From: Burkholderia sp. USMB20
GTDB lineage: Bacteria > Pseudomonadota > Gammaproteobacteria > Burkholderiales > Burkholderiaceae
Direction of reading: 5' to 3'
Length of the DNA: 64,000 nucleotides
NCBI RefSeq assembly: GCF_000949135.2
Contig: NZ_JTAN02000019.1
Span: 806,001-870,000 of the forward strand
Shown: positions 9,803 through 18,868 of the stretch, in pieces
Layout: each line of letters opens with the position of its first letter
Position numbering within the stretch: the stretch's first letter is position 1
Notes under the pieces: model-generated
Database searches by the model: none
What the model saw: only the letters and a program-made list of their open reading frames with translations
What the model was told of the DNA's origin: nothing
Program-made: the position numbers and the translations under genes

Positions 9803-10831
9803 CTAGCTCCAATTCGGAGCAACTTTATTTGATACGACTTCCAAATATCTTTCTGCAACAGCGGATTCAACATGCCGAGACAAATGCACCTGGTATTTAC
9901 TAAATAAATTATCTCGAAGGTCTCTATTTTCGTGAGCACGAATCATCTGACTAACCAGATCCTCAACATCGTCGCGGCGAAACACAAGACCACATTCTCC
10001 GACAGCATCCGGCAACCCACCGCCATCTGATACTATTACTATGCAACCGCATGCCAGACCTTCCAATGCAACATTTCCGAAAGGCTCAGCCCAACGAGAC
10101 GGAATCACTAATATCTTGTGCTGGTTATAAATTGATGCGATTTCGGAAGCATCTTTCTTTCCAACGAAATCGATTTCGATGTCTGGGCACCGAGAATGCG
10201 CAAGAACTTCCAATTCAGATCTATCTTCACCTTCACCAACTATGGTTACTCCCGAAATCTTTATTGTCGAACTTGCTTGTGCTAGAGCCCGGATAAAAAT
10301 ATCGGCCCCTTTATCCTTGACGAGACGCCCCGCAAACAAGAACTCTCGCGGTCTACTGTCGTAGGCAATTTCATTACGAAATACCGAATTTCTATATGGA
10401 TTCCCAATTACGTTTCCGGCGTATTCACAGTCTGTCGCAACGGCCTTACTTACATAAATTCGACCTTTCACTTCACGAAGAAAAAGCCTTTTCAATCTAC
10501 TTCTAAAACTTGGCTTACCATCAACTCCAGCGATCCAAGTTCTTACCGCGACATACGTTTTCCTATATCGCAAAATTCCGATTAATGCATACCGAAGAGA
10601 CGGATTATTGTGAAAAATAACATCCGCCCACATTATCAATCCAATTCTCTGCCATACACCCGGCCGGCGGATGACCGCGAACGGAAACGATGTTTCGCAT
10701 TTCGATGGAGTCTGGGTAACGAGAACTACATCGTGCCCAAGATTTACGAAATTTCGAGCCAGAATTTCCGAATTTACTTCAATTCCGCCAACCGACGGAT
10801 AAAATGCATGAGAAATAAATAATATCTTCAT
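9803..10831 (-). CDS. GT4-family glycosyltransferase
   Basis: A 342-residue GT-B enzyme starting MKILFISHAFYPSVGGIEVN, the glycine-rich acceptor-side loop typical of GT4. The donor domain shows EFLFAGRLVKDKGADIFIRA and VIPSRWAEPFGNVALEGLACGC with the acidic pair. An alternative ATG six codons upstream (10849) is possible but lacks a better ribosome-binding site. It is the third of three adjacent GT4 genes. With the WcaI-like enzyme, the plus-strand GT4 and the initiating WcaJ-like enzyme, the locus encodes at least six sugar transferases, so a repeat unit of about six residues is plausible. Confidence 0.85.
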   Translation of the reverse strand: MKILFISHAFYPSVGGIEVNSEILARNFVNLGHDVVLVTQTPSKCETSFPFAVIRRPGVWQRIGLIMWADVIFHNNPSLRYALIGILRYRKTYVAVRTWIAGVDGKPSFRSRLKRLFLREVKGRIYVSKAVATDCEYAGNVIGNPYRNSVFRNEIAYDSRPREFLFAGRLVKDKGADIFIRALAQASSTIKISGVTIVGEGEDRSELEVLAHSRCPDIEIDFVGKKDASEIASIYNQHKILVIPSRWAEPFGNVALEGLACGCIVIVSDGGGLPDAVGECGLVFRRDDVEDLVSQMIRAHENRDLRDNLFSKYQVHLSRHVESAVAERYLEVVSNKVAPNWS

Positions 10832-11712
10832 CTTCGTCAACTTATTCATTAAGAGCGGGTTATCGAAGCAATCTGATTCGATGGGATTTTCCCTCGGTAT
10901 CCAGATCCATCAGTTGGCGAATACACTGCGAACTCGGCCGCGCGACTATCTTTTAATATCAAACAATCCCATCGCCCAGCGGCCAATACCTTGACTCGAA
11001 CAGCCAGATCATGCAGTCGTAGATGGCTAAACCACCTTGTCCCAAAAGACCTTCATCAACCAGACGAGGTCGAGGCCTTGATGCAGTACTCAATCCGGTC
11101 AGTAACAAGGTCCAAGGTGCGTCGTGATGTTTGGGAGCCGGGACGCGACTCGTATTGCTTCTTGCGCGATTTCCGAGGTCAATTTGTTGTCGACAATATG
11201 TTCTAAGAACTCGTGGCTCGATTACAGCGGTTCACTGCCGCGATGTCTGACGCACGCGAAGTCGCAGTCGCTACACTTCGAAACGGGAATATACTAAGTA
11301 TTGGCGGAACAGCTTTACCAATATGACCGCCACATGTTTCCGAGCGCTCGCGGCCCCCCGTCATACTGCCATGGCTAATCGTACAGTTCTATCGCACCAC
11401 AGCCGACATCGATCCCGGCCAAGTCCGCCATCAATGCCGCACAAGTGCACAGTTGAAAACTGACGCCAGTCGGCGCATCAATAACATTCCGAATGACACG
11501 GATCTTCGATCACCCATCCCCTCAGTACCTTTTTATTTTGCAACATCACTTTCTACGTAAGCCTTGACATTTATTTATGTGCTATGCCACCTCACGGTAG
11601 TCCGCCGCAAATCAAAACGTCAATTGACAAAATAAAAAATCGCCAAATTAGAGCCCCCTCAACTGAAATGAGAGAAAACATCTTATTCGGCGACAACCAT
11701 CCACTCTCCTAT
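10832..11712. other. 880-base degenerate intergenic region inside the cassette
   Basis: No intact gene. Short open frames occur, for example 10991-11206 on the plus strand. About 11214-11327 reads as VARLQRFTAAMSDAREVAVA then TLRNGNILSIGG before a stop, in the same direction but a different frame. The stretch is less AT-rich than the flanking genes and looks like decayed coding DNA, possibly a former insertion element, but I cannot name a family and see no clear terminal repeats. Confidence 0.4.
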
Positions 11713-13599
11713 TTATTTCAATTCAACAATAGCCTCAGCCAGTATTTTTGCTCCACTAATACTTAAATGATCTTCGTTGAAGTAAAGAACGCCAAAATCA
11801 GGTGCGTATACATGGCACACCGAATCGCACAAGTATCTTTGCGTATAAATTCCCCTAACACTACTATCCCTTTCAAGTGATTCGAGCATTTCAAATACGG
11901 CTGAATTTTTTGCGCGGTATATCTTCTCGCTCAAACCATATGAATTCAAATTCCTGCCATCTTGAGCAGCGACGCCCAAAATGGCTGGTGGATCGAATGA
12001 TTGAACCGGTATCGGATACAGTACAATCACCTTCTTACCTGCCCGGTCCAAAGCAAGCGCTGCCCTTCTGAATCCGTCCAGCATATCTGCGTACGCGAAA
12101 CTTCTGTATCTGTAGAAGTTCGCTACCATGACGACCTGTTTTATATTCCTATCTTCAAGAAGATGTACAAGCGTATCATTATTATGCTTTACACAAAATG
12201 GCCTACTCTCAATTGAATATCCTATTGAGGGCGGACAGGCAGAAGCAGTGATTTCCATTACCGATTGATCGTTCGCCACGAGCTTCTGCCCTAACGCAAC
12301 AGACAATTCTGCGCCATGACTGTCTCCCCATATTGCGATACTAGGCGGCACATTCTTCGCCCCAAATGTACAATTATTTGAATAGGGAATAATTCTCGAT
12401 CCATCACTATGACACTCTACGCGTCGCACATTATAATCATTTGACGCATTAAATAGTCTTTGAGCATCGGTAGAAAATCGGTTTGGCATTCCTTGCGACG
12501 CACCAACAACTATTGGAGCAATACATCCAAGCACCATAATAGTTACCCCCACTTTCAAAACAGGAGTCCTGGCCGCTTTGACGCCCAAAAAAGGACGTTC
12601 GACATAATATCTAGAAAGCACCGCCGCAATTAACCCGATAATTATGGCCATACCAATTTCGGTTGGCGACAATTCATCGCCATAAATATGCTTTAAAAAA
12701 ACTAGAACCGGCCAATGCCAAAGGTACCACGAATATGAAATGTCACCAAAAAATAGAAACACCTTATTCGAAATCACTCTTCCAACAAACGTCTGCCATT
12801 TTGCGTTCGCACAAATAATCGCCGCAGCCCCAACGCATGGCACTAGCGCAGCAAATCCAGGAAAGGCAACTCGTTCATTATATAAAATCAGGCCACTGGC
12901 AATAAGAATAATTCCAGAAATGGCCAAAATCTCATTACTCTTACGACCTTTCAAAAGACTCAATCCTGGTGCAGCACAAAATGCCCCAATCAGTAACTCG
13001 AAGGATCTAGGCGGCGTCAAGTAAAAAGCCGCACCCGGATGTTGATGTAACATCCATACCGAAATAGAAAGCGACACGAGCATAAGAACTAGCACAACAG
13101 GAATGTACAATTCCTTTCTAATTCTAAAAATTAAAATCAGAATCAGGGGATGTAGAATATAAAACTGCTCCTCGACAGCCAGCGACCACGTATGCAAAAG
13201 CGGCTTCAGCTCAGCAGAGCCGTCGAAATATCCGGAGAGGTGAAGAAAAACAATATTTGAGACGAAAAAGATAGAACCGACTACGGTTTTACTTAACTCC
13301 ATAAAATCTTTTGGAGAAAGCAGAAAATACCCACAAATCATCGAGAAAAACAATACCGAATATAGCGCGGGAAATATCCTTCGTACCCTACGTCGATAGA
13401 ATTCGGCAATCGAGAATTCTCCCCGCTCAATTTCACCCAAAATTGTTCTGCTAATCAGATATCCAGATATCACAAAAAATATATCAACGCCTACGTATCC
13501 ACCTGGAATAAGCGATTTGTTAGCGTGAAACAACACGACAGAAAGCACGGCTATCGCCCGAAGCCCCTGAATATCTGATCTAAAATTGACATGCCTCAT
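11713..13599 (-). CDS. Acyltransferase family 3 with C-terminal SGNH domain (OafA/YrhL-like)
   Basis: A 628-residue protein. Residues 1 to about 350 are a ten-segment acyltransferase-3 membrane domain: FRSDIQGLRAIAVLSVVLFH with the conserved Arg and His, then GGYVGVDIFFVISGYL, and HTWSLAVEEQFYILHP. The C-terminal periplasmic part is an SGNH hydrolase-like domain with IAIWGDSHGAELS (Asp and Ser) and DHLSISGA near the end (His). This two-domain layout is that of O-antigen and peptidoglycan O-acetyltransferases. It probably O-acetylates the polymer or its repeat unit. It sits between a decayed region and wzx. Confidence 0.9.
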   Translation of the reverse strand: MRHVNFRSDIQGLRAIAVLSVVLFHANKSLIPGGYVGVDIFFVISGYLISRTILGEIERGEFSIAEFYRRRVRRIFPALYSVLFFSMICGYFLLSPKDFMELSKTVVGSIFFVSNIVFLHLSGYFDGSAELKPLLHTWSLAVEEQFYILHPLILILIFRIRKELYIPVVLVLMLVSLSISVWMLHQHPGAAFYLTPPRSFELLIGAFCAAPGLSLLKGRKSNEILAISGIILIASGLILYNERVAFPGFAALVPCVGAAAIICANAKWQTFVGRVISNKVFLFFGDISYSWYLWHWPVLVFLKHIYGDELSPTEIGMAIIIGLIAAVLSRYYVERPFLGVKAARTPVLKVGVTIMVLGCIAPIVVGASQGMPNRFSTDAQRLFNASNDYNVRRVECHSDGSRIIPYSNNCTFGAKNVPPSIAIWGDSHGAELSVALGQKLVANDQSVMEITASACPPSIGYSIESRPFCVKHNNDTLVHLLEDRNIKQVVMVANFYRYRSFAYADMLDGFRRAALALDRAGKKVIVLYPIPVQSFDPPAILGVAAQDGRNLNSYGLSEKIYRAKNSAVFEMLESLERDSSVRGIYTQRYLCDSVCHVYAPDFGVLYFNEDHLSISGAKILAEAIVELK

Positions 13600-13891
13600 A
13601 TATAATTCCCGCTTTATAAAAAATACCAGCGGACACCAACATCACGACCATTATCGCGAAAAAGTCGCAGCCCACAACATAATGCTTGTTGATGACTCGA
13701 ACACAAAAAACAAATCTCTGCAGCGCTCAACAACATTCCGGCACATCCACATGGATGTTAATATGACAAACCAGCCCCACCTCAAACACAATTTACTTCT
13801 ACACAAAATACTTCTCAATTTAAATTATCCTTTCACTCTGCAATCGACACCAATGCATCGATGTCATGCGTCGCAAATTTTTCAATTTTCC

Positions 13892-15235
13892 TCACGAAAT
13901 ATTAACCATCTTCACTAAAAATATCGAAGATAAAAACTCAATTCTATTTTGGCTTATTAGTTTTAATGAACTTCTCAAAACTATGATTAGCATAATCAAC
14001 TCTTGCCAAGCGAGCCCATACGCCGCCATTGAAAGTGATCCAGATATTTTCGCGATCACATAACAAGCCGCGAGACCGAAGATGGAGAAAATCAATGCCC
14101 ATAGGGTGAATCTGGTATGCAAGTTAACTGCCAGCAAAACAATAGCGCTGGTACCCCACAACATATTCAGGATAACCGCAATCAATAATGGTATAAATAG
14201 ATTTATATCAAAAACGACCTTCCCTTTTGTCCAGTGGTCGAAAATGAATGGAGCCAGCCAAATCATGCTCGCACCCACCAGCATTCCGATAAACAATGCC
14301 GCTCGCATTGCCGCGGCGTGTAACTTTCTGACCAAAGGCATATTTTCGGAAGCATAGGCTGACGAAATCTCAGGAACTATGGGTGAGTTGATCGCCGTAG
14401 ACAACTGAACCAATAAACGCGCGAGAGTACGCATGGCGGTAAATACAATTACCTGTAACGGTCCAAACATGTATCCGATTAGCATGACACTTCCACTTTG
14501 CGACACGGCGACGCTGGCAGGCAACGCCATATAACCTAGGCAGGGGCGTATCAATCGCCGAGCCACTAGTAAGCCGTCTTTCGATAAAACAAACCTCGCC
14601 CACTCAAACCGAACGGCTAACTGGCGAAACATCCCAATTACAAAGATTATCCGAACGATCAAAACAGATAGCGCTACTACTATTGGACTTCCGCCGAGCA
14701 GAGCCGAAGATACAGTCGCCATAATTTCCGTAAGGCGTTGGACATTATTTAGAAATGCACCGTAGGGATATTGTCCACCCCCACGAAAACTGGCAACACT
14801 ACAATTTTGAAAAAAAGTCAAACAAACCTGAATCCCGAAAATAAGCAAAATTATGACTGAAGAGTCTTCCCGAAATCCGTGAATAGGTAATATCTGAAAC
14901 TGACTTTGCAGTATTATTAACAGGCAAGTCAGGAAAATCACCGCAATGCACGCGACAATGTTCGCCACAAGTGCCCCACGAAAAGCATTTTTTGCTTTCA
15001 TCAGATCCTTGCGGCCGAGTGCCATGGCAATCTCATTTCCCGCCACGGAGCTAAATCCCATATCACTTAACGCAAGATATTGTGGGATAACGCTTAAAAT
15101 GATCCATGCCCCGTACTGCTCGGCGCCCCAATGGATCAATAGTGTCGGCAATATTATGAGCTGCCCCAATATCGTGACAGCCTGTCCAAATCCATTGACC
15201 AGGATCCCTTTTCCGATTCTTGCTCCTAGGCTCAT
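13892..15235 (-). CDS. wzx: Wzx-type oligosaccharide flippase
   Basis: A 447-residue protein with about twelve hydrophobic segments and the N-terminus SLGARIGKGILVNGFGQAVT typical of the polysaccharide-transport (MATE-like) family. It should flip the undecaprenyl-linked repeat unit to the periplasm for the polymerase at 17451-18830. Gene symbol is by role and context, since Wzx sequences are poorly conserved. A gap of about 290 bases separates it from the downstream acyltransferase. Confidence 0.85.
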   Translation of the reverse strand: MSLGARIGKGILVNGFGQAVTILGQLIILPTLLIHWGAEQYGAWIILSVIPQYLALSDMGFSSVAGNEIAMALGRKDLMKAKNAFRGALVANIVACIAVIFLTCLLIILQSQFQILPIHGFREDSSVIILLIFGIQVCLTFFQNCSVASFRGGGQYPYGAFLNNVQRLTEIMATVSSALLGGSPIVVALSVLIVRIIFVIGMFRQLAVRFEWARFVLSKDGLLVARRLIRPCLGYMALPASVAVSQSGSVMLIGYMFGPLQVIVFTAMRTLARLLVQLSTAINSPIVPEISSAYASENMPLVRKLHAAAMRAALFIGMLVGASMIWLAPFIFDHWTKGKVVFDINLFIPLLIAVILNMLWGTSAIVLLAVNLHTRFTLWALIFSIFGLAACYVIAKISGSLSMAAYGLAWQELIMLIIVLRSSLKLISQNRIEFLSSIFLVKMVNIS

Positions 15236-15325
15236 ATGTCTCTATTCCGGCGCCGATATTTCATTCATCAATCAATTATTGAATGCTTTTGATTAAAAAT
15301 AATCTAAAACAATATCTCACAAAAA

Positions 15326-15901
15326 TCAGCCTGCCCCATCCCGCTCATTAAACAAAACTCTATTCTTGATGGGCTTCGCAGGTGAGCCGGCACAAATCAT
15401 GTGAGCTGGCATATTTCCTATAACCACGCTACGAGCACCCACCACTGCACCGTCCCCGATAATTACTCCAGGTGCGACAAATGTCTCAGTCGCAATCCAG
15501 ACACCCGATCCCACTTTTAACCCGGCCCCACGAATCGGAAAATCAACCGATCGATAATCGTGATCTCCACCGCACAAATATGTCCCTTGCGAAACTACTG
15601 AATGCGCCCCGATTGAAATATCACCTAGGCTATAGATGTGTACGTTATCGCCAACCCACGCGAAATCTCCAATCTGTACCTTCCAAGGATACGTAATAAT
15701 TGCGGACGGTCTTATGAGAACTCGCTTCCCGATTTTTGCGCCAAATGCCCTTAATAACATACGCCGGAATCCATACGCAATTTGTGGCGAGCATCTAAAT
15801 AATGTTGCCTGGACAATCCACCATAATTGCACAATTACTGCGTGACGTCCTCGGAATCCCCGCGGCATGACAAAACGACTTAGATCTTGAGGTAAATTCA
15901 T
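15326..15901 (-). CDS. WcaF-like hexapeptide-repeat acetyltransferase
   Basis: A 191-residue left-handed beta-helix acetyltransferase close to the colanic-acid enzyme WcaF. After an N-terminal helical part (WWIVQATLFRCSPQIAYGFR) come hexapeptide repeats from about residue 75 (IGKRVLIRPSAIITYPWKVQ, IGDFAWVGDNVHIYSLGDIS). GGDHDYR carries the likely catalytic His, and the end is ICAGSPAKPIKNR. It would use acetyl-CoA in the cytoplasm to acetylate a sugar of the repeat unit, separately from the two membrane acyltransferases. It lies between wzx and the GH71-like gene. Confidence 0.85.
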   Translation of the reverse strand: MNLPQDLSRFVMPRGFRGRHAVIVQLWWIVQATLFRCSPQIAYGFRRMLLRAFGAKIGKRVLIRPSAIITYPWKVQIGDFAWVGDNVHIYSLGDISIGAHSVVSQGTYLCGGDHDYRSVDFPIRGAGLKVGSGVWIATETFVAPGVIIGDGAVVGARSVVIGNMPAHMICAGSPAKPIKNRVLFNERDGAG

Positions 15902-16000
15902 GAGGTCACTCCGCTTCGGCGCATAAAATGATAGTCATTCATATCACCGACACCCATCTAGTTCAGAAATCAAAAAATCGTATCGACCAGCGAACGTTAC

Positions 16001-17377
16001 CTATCGGAACGTCTCCTCCACCAATGCGTGACCAGAAAAATAATTGAATCTCGAACTACTGTCTGAATCCGAGATCTCCTGCTCTCCTGTTTTTTTTAAA
16101 ATCACACTTCCATTGCGGATCAAAGTAAATGTCGGTCGGCCGAATTCGAACGGTACGTCGACGTTTTGCAGTCCGGCCTGCAAATTGAAAGTCGAATGAT
16201 CGCCACCAATTTCCACAATCAAAGTTGCTGGATACTTTAGAAAAGCCGTCACGTAAACACGATCTTCCAATGTGGATACATTTTTAGGACGACCCATATC
16301 GGAAAATTCCTTCGGCGTTACCGTCGCACTCAACTTCATCGGTGCCAGTCGATAAAAATAGTAGAGTTGGTCGGTGGAGATATGCGGTGGCACACCGGCT
16401 TTAAACCAATCAATATAGTACTTGCTTGCTTCTAGATAGGCGCTATGAGAGAGCAATTTCCCGGCTGTACCCCAAGTGAGCGCCGTCGTATCCGGACTTC
16501 CGAATGGAGCCATATACGTCGATTCGTTCCAATCATTCCACGTTACCAGCTCTACCCAATCGGCACCTACATCAATGGCAGATCGCCACTGATCCTCCAT
16601 ACCTTGAAATCCCTTTGTGTCAAACAATCTATAGTTTGTAGAATTTCCGCGGTAATACGGATAAATTCCCGCCATAAATATTTTTTTTCTTTCGTGGAGA
16701 CTTCGAGATAAATTTATATTGGAATTTACGACTTGATCAGACCTCGTTCCTGCAGCAAAATAGAAATATCCATCAATGTCGGGGAATGTATTGATCAGAT
16801 TTTCAGCTAGAAGATCGGAGATCAGCGGGAAAACTATTGGTCTCGTATAGAAAAATGGAATAAAAAACAACCTTTTGTTTTTTGCAAATTCCATCAACTC
16901 TTTGCCTTGTCTATTATCCTTTCCCTCTCTCGAAAAAGTTGACAAAACAAATTTTCCACGGAAATAAAATTGATTTGGTTGATTACTCAACGTGTCAACG
17001 ATATCTTCGAGCTCCTGACGACTCAATCCATCGTCAGATATAAATAACTTGAAACCAGTTCCTAACTCTTTTGCAGCCTCATAGATTCGGAGTACGCGCT
17101 TTTTATATTCCGGCTCTACCTCATTCCAGTGTCCGCAATTCAGTGCAAATCCATCGATATGATATTTCTGCGCCGAACGTATCTCGTCCTTATAATCATC
17201 AACGCTTGCCCCTGGCCCCTTCACTGGACAACAAACCATATAGTGAGCAAAAACGTACTTTCCCTGCGTCCTTTGCCCTACTTGATCAAATTTGGAGCCG
17301 AGCGAAGAATCAGAAAGAAACACTGCCCACACAATAAATAAAGGGACTTGCCGAAGAATTACGCTAAATTTTCTCAC
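16001..17377 (-). CDS. Secreted glycoside hydrolase, GH71 (alpha-1,3-glucanase)-like
   Basis: A 458-residue protein with an N-terminal hydrophobic signal (LFIVWAVFLSDSSLG). The mature part matches the GH71 pattern: GKYVFAHYMVCCPVKG at the start, IDGFALNCGHW, ISDDG, YFYFAAGTRSDQ, then WVELVTWNDWNESTYMAPF, the hallmark WNDWNES-type segment of mutanases. A C-terminal part of about 110 residues looks like a beta-rich accessory domain. GH71 enzymes cut alpha-1,3-glucans. Inside this operon it may trim or release the polymer in the periplasm or outside the cell. The family call is from motif recognition, and the substrate is unproven. Confidence 0.7.
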   Translation of the reverse strand: MRKFSVILRQVPLFIVWAVFLSDSSLGSKFDQVGQRTQGKYVFAHYMVCCPVKGPGASVDDYKDEIRSAQKYHIDGFALNCGHWNEVEPEYKKRVLRIYEAAKELGTGFKLFISDDGLSRQELEDIVDTLSNQPNQFYFRGKFVLSTFSREGKDNRQGKELMEFAKNKRLFFIPFFYTRPIVFPLISDLLAENLINTFPDIDGYFYFAAGTRSDQVVNSNINLSRSLHERKKIFMAGIYPYYRGNSTNYRLFDTKGFQGMEDQWRSAIDVGADWVELVTWNDWNESTYMAPFGSPDTTALTWGTAGKLLSHSAYLEASKYYIDWFKAGVPPHISTDQLYYFYRLAPMKLSATVTPKEFSDMGRPKNVSTLEDRVYVTAFLKYPATLIVEIGGDHSTFNLQAGLQNVDVPFEFGRPTFTLIRNGSVILKKTGEQEISDSDSSSRFNYFSGHALVEETFR

Positions 17378-17450
17378 GATGTCCCTCAGTAAACATCAAC
17401 GTCACCCTAAATTGGGAGCTACGAAGTTCAAAAATCCAATATTTACGGTG

Positions 17451-18830
17451 TTAGCTACGGTTAGCTGGTGCAGAGAAGCGGTCAGTATCGTTTATCAGAG
17501 ACTGCCGTCCCCTTTTGATACCTAAAAATTTATTCACTGCGGCCGCCAATACAACCGGTGCGATCGTAAGCGCCGGAAATTTGAAAAATGAGATAATCCA
17601 GCCGTCTCGGAAAAACTGAATAAACAACGCACAAAAGCAAATATACATCATTGCGTTTATCGGTTTATGCGAATTCCGCATAAACCAATTATATGTCGTC
17701 GCAAAGAACATCCCGTATGCGACGTGCAGTAGTACAACGCCAACGATTCCTGCACTAGTCCAAGCATCGCCAACCGAAGTCCGTGTCAAGCCAAAGAAGT
17801 TGGCGTAGTCGTTCAAGTTAAAAAGCTGAATTGGCGCCCCGACTGGTTTCCCCGGCCACCAAACACGTGGAATAGGTTCGGTGAAGATCTGCAAATATTG
17901 AACACCGTACGTATATGTCTTTGTTACCGCTGGAACAAATTTTAGTATTATCGTAAGCGTATCAAAATTTGCGAAGTCCGGTCCTTGAAACGGAATTAGC
18001 AAACTATCGCCTATCGAGTGCTCGACTGTGGTGCTAGCGAGGGATGGGTCAATCAACCCTCGAATAAATGATCTATCTTGTCCCAGAACACCGAAGAGAG
18101 CGAAGATTGGAAGCCCATAGAAGATCCAACGACGCGGAGGCCAATACTTCTTCTTGGAATACAGATACAATAATGCAACCGCTAAGGTTGTAAGAACGAT
18201 CGACCATCGTCCCCCACCAACATAAGATCGAATAAAGAAGAAACCGAGCAATGGCATAAAGCTCCTGGCCTTAAAACCCTGCTGATACAAAAGAATCACG
18301 CACAGACCTACTAGAAGAAATTGAGCATCCAAAATATATCCATTTTCATTCGTATTAATAGATATATTATTAACGGTCGTCATATTTGCGTAGTTCGCTC
18401 CCCCCGCAGAAATCCCCAGACCCGCCGACAACATAGAATAAATCGCTATGGGGCCAAGAATGAGCCAAACTATTACGACCGTCTTTGTGCTGATTGCATA
18501 ATTCTGAGTTGTCTTTTCAGAATAAACAGCACTCTTTTTATTGATGGAAAAAAAATATCCGCCTGTGAACGAGATCAAACCCGCCGCTACGACGATATGA
18601 GTGAGTGCGAGATCACTTTCATCCGGGGTTACCCCGATATAATCCCAGACAGCATTGAAATCAAACAATTCCCCCAGTGCCGGTCTAAATATAAATACCA
18701 CAAAATGGAATATCAAATACCAAAACAGAGGGCTAAACATACTACAACTTCTCTTTTGCCCCAAGAATAGGAACAAACAAAATAGAAACGCGGCAATGTC
18801 AACAAAGAGGCCGATGGTCTCCATAATCAA
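17451..18830 (-). CDS. wzy: Wzy-type repeat-unit polymerase
   Basis: A 459-residue protein with about eleven hydrophobic segments and a larger periplasmic loop (around residues 225-300) containing IFTEPIPRVWWPGKPVGAP, which is typical of O-antigen/exopolysaccharide polymerases. It should polymerise the repeat units on the periplasmic side. Symbol given by role; sequence conservation in this family is low. It is followed by the GH71-like gene and preceded by wzc. Confidence 0.8.
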   Translation of the reverse strand: MIMETIGLFVDIAAFLFCLFLFLGQKRSCSMFSPLFWYLIFHFVVFIFRPALGELFDFNAVWDYIGVTPDESDLALTHIVVAAGLISFTGGYFFSINKKSAVYSEKTTQNYAISTKTVVIVWLILGPIAIYSMLSAGLGISAGGANYANMTTVNNISINTNENGYILDAQFLLVGLCVILLYQQGFKARSFMPLLGFFFIRSYVGGGRWSIVLTTLAVALLYLYSKKKYWPPRRWIFYGLPIFALFGVLGQDRSFIRGLIDPSLASTTVEHSIGDSLLIPFQGPDFANFDTLTIILKFVPAVTKTYTYGVQYLQIFTEPIPRVWWPGKPVGAPIQLFNLNDYANFFGLTRTSVGDAWTSAGIVGVVLLHVAYGMFFATTYNWFMRNSHKPINAMMYICFCALFIQFFRDGWIISFFKFPALTIAPVVLAAAVNKFLGIKRGRQSLINDTDRFSAPANRS

Positions 18831-18868
18831 CCTCCATAGATGGACAATATCTCGTCGAGATTCATCGC

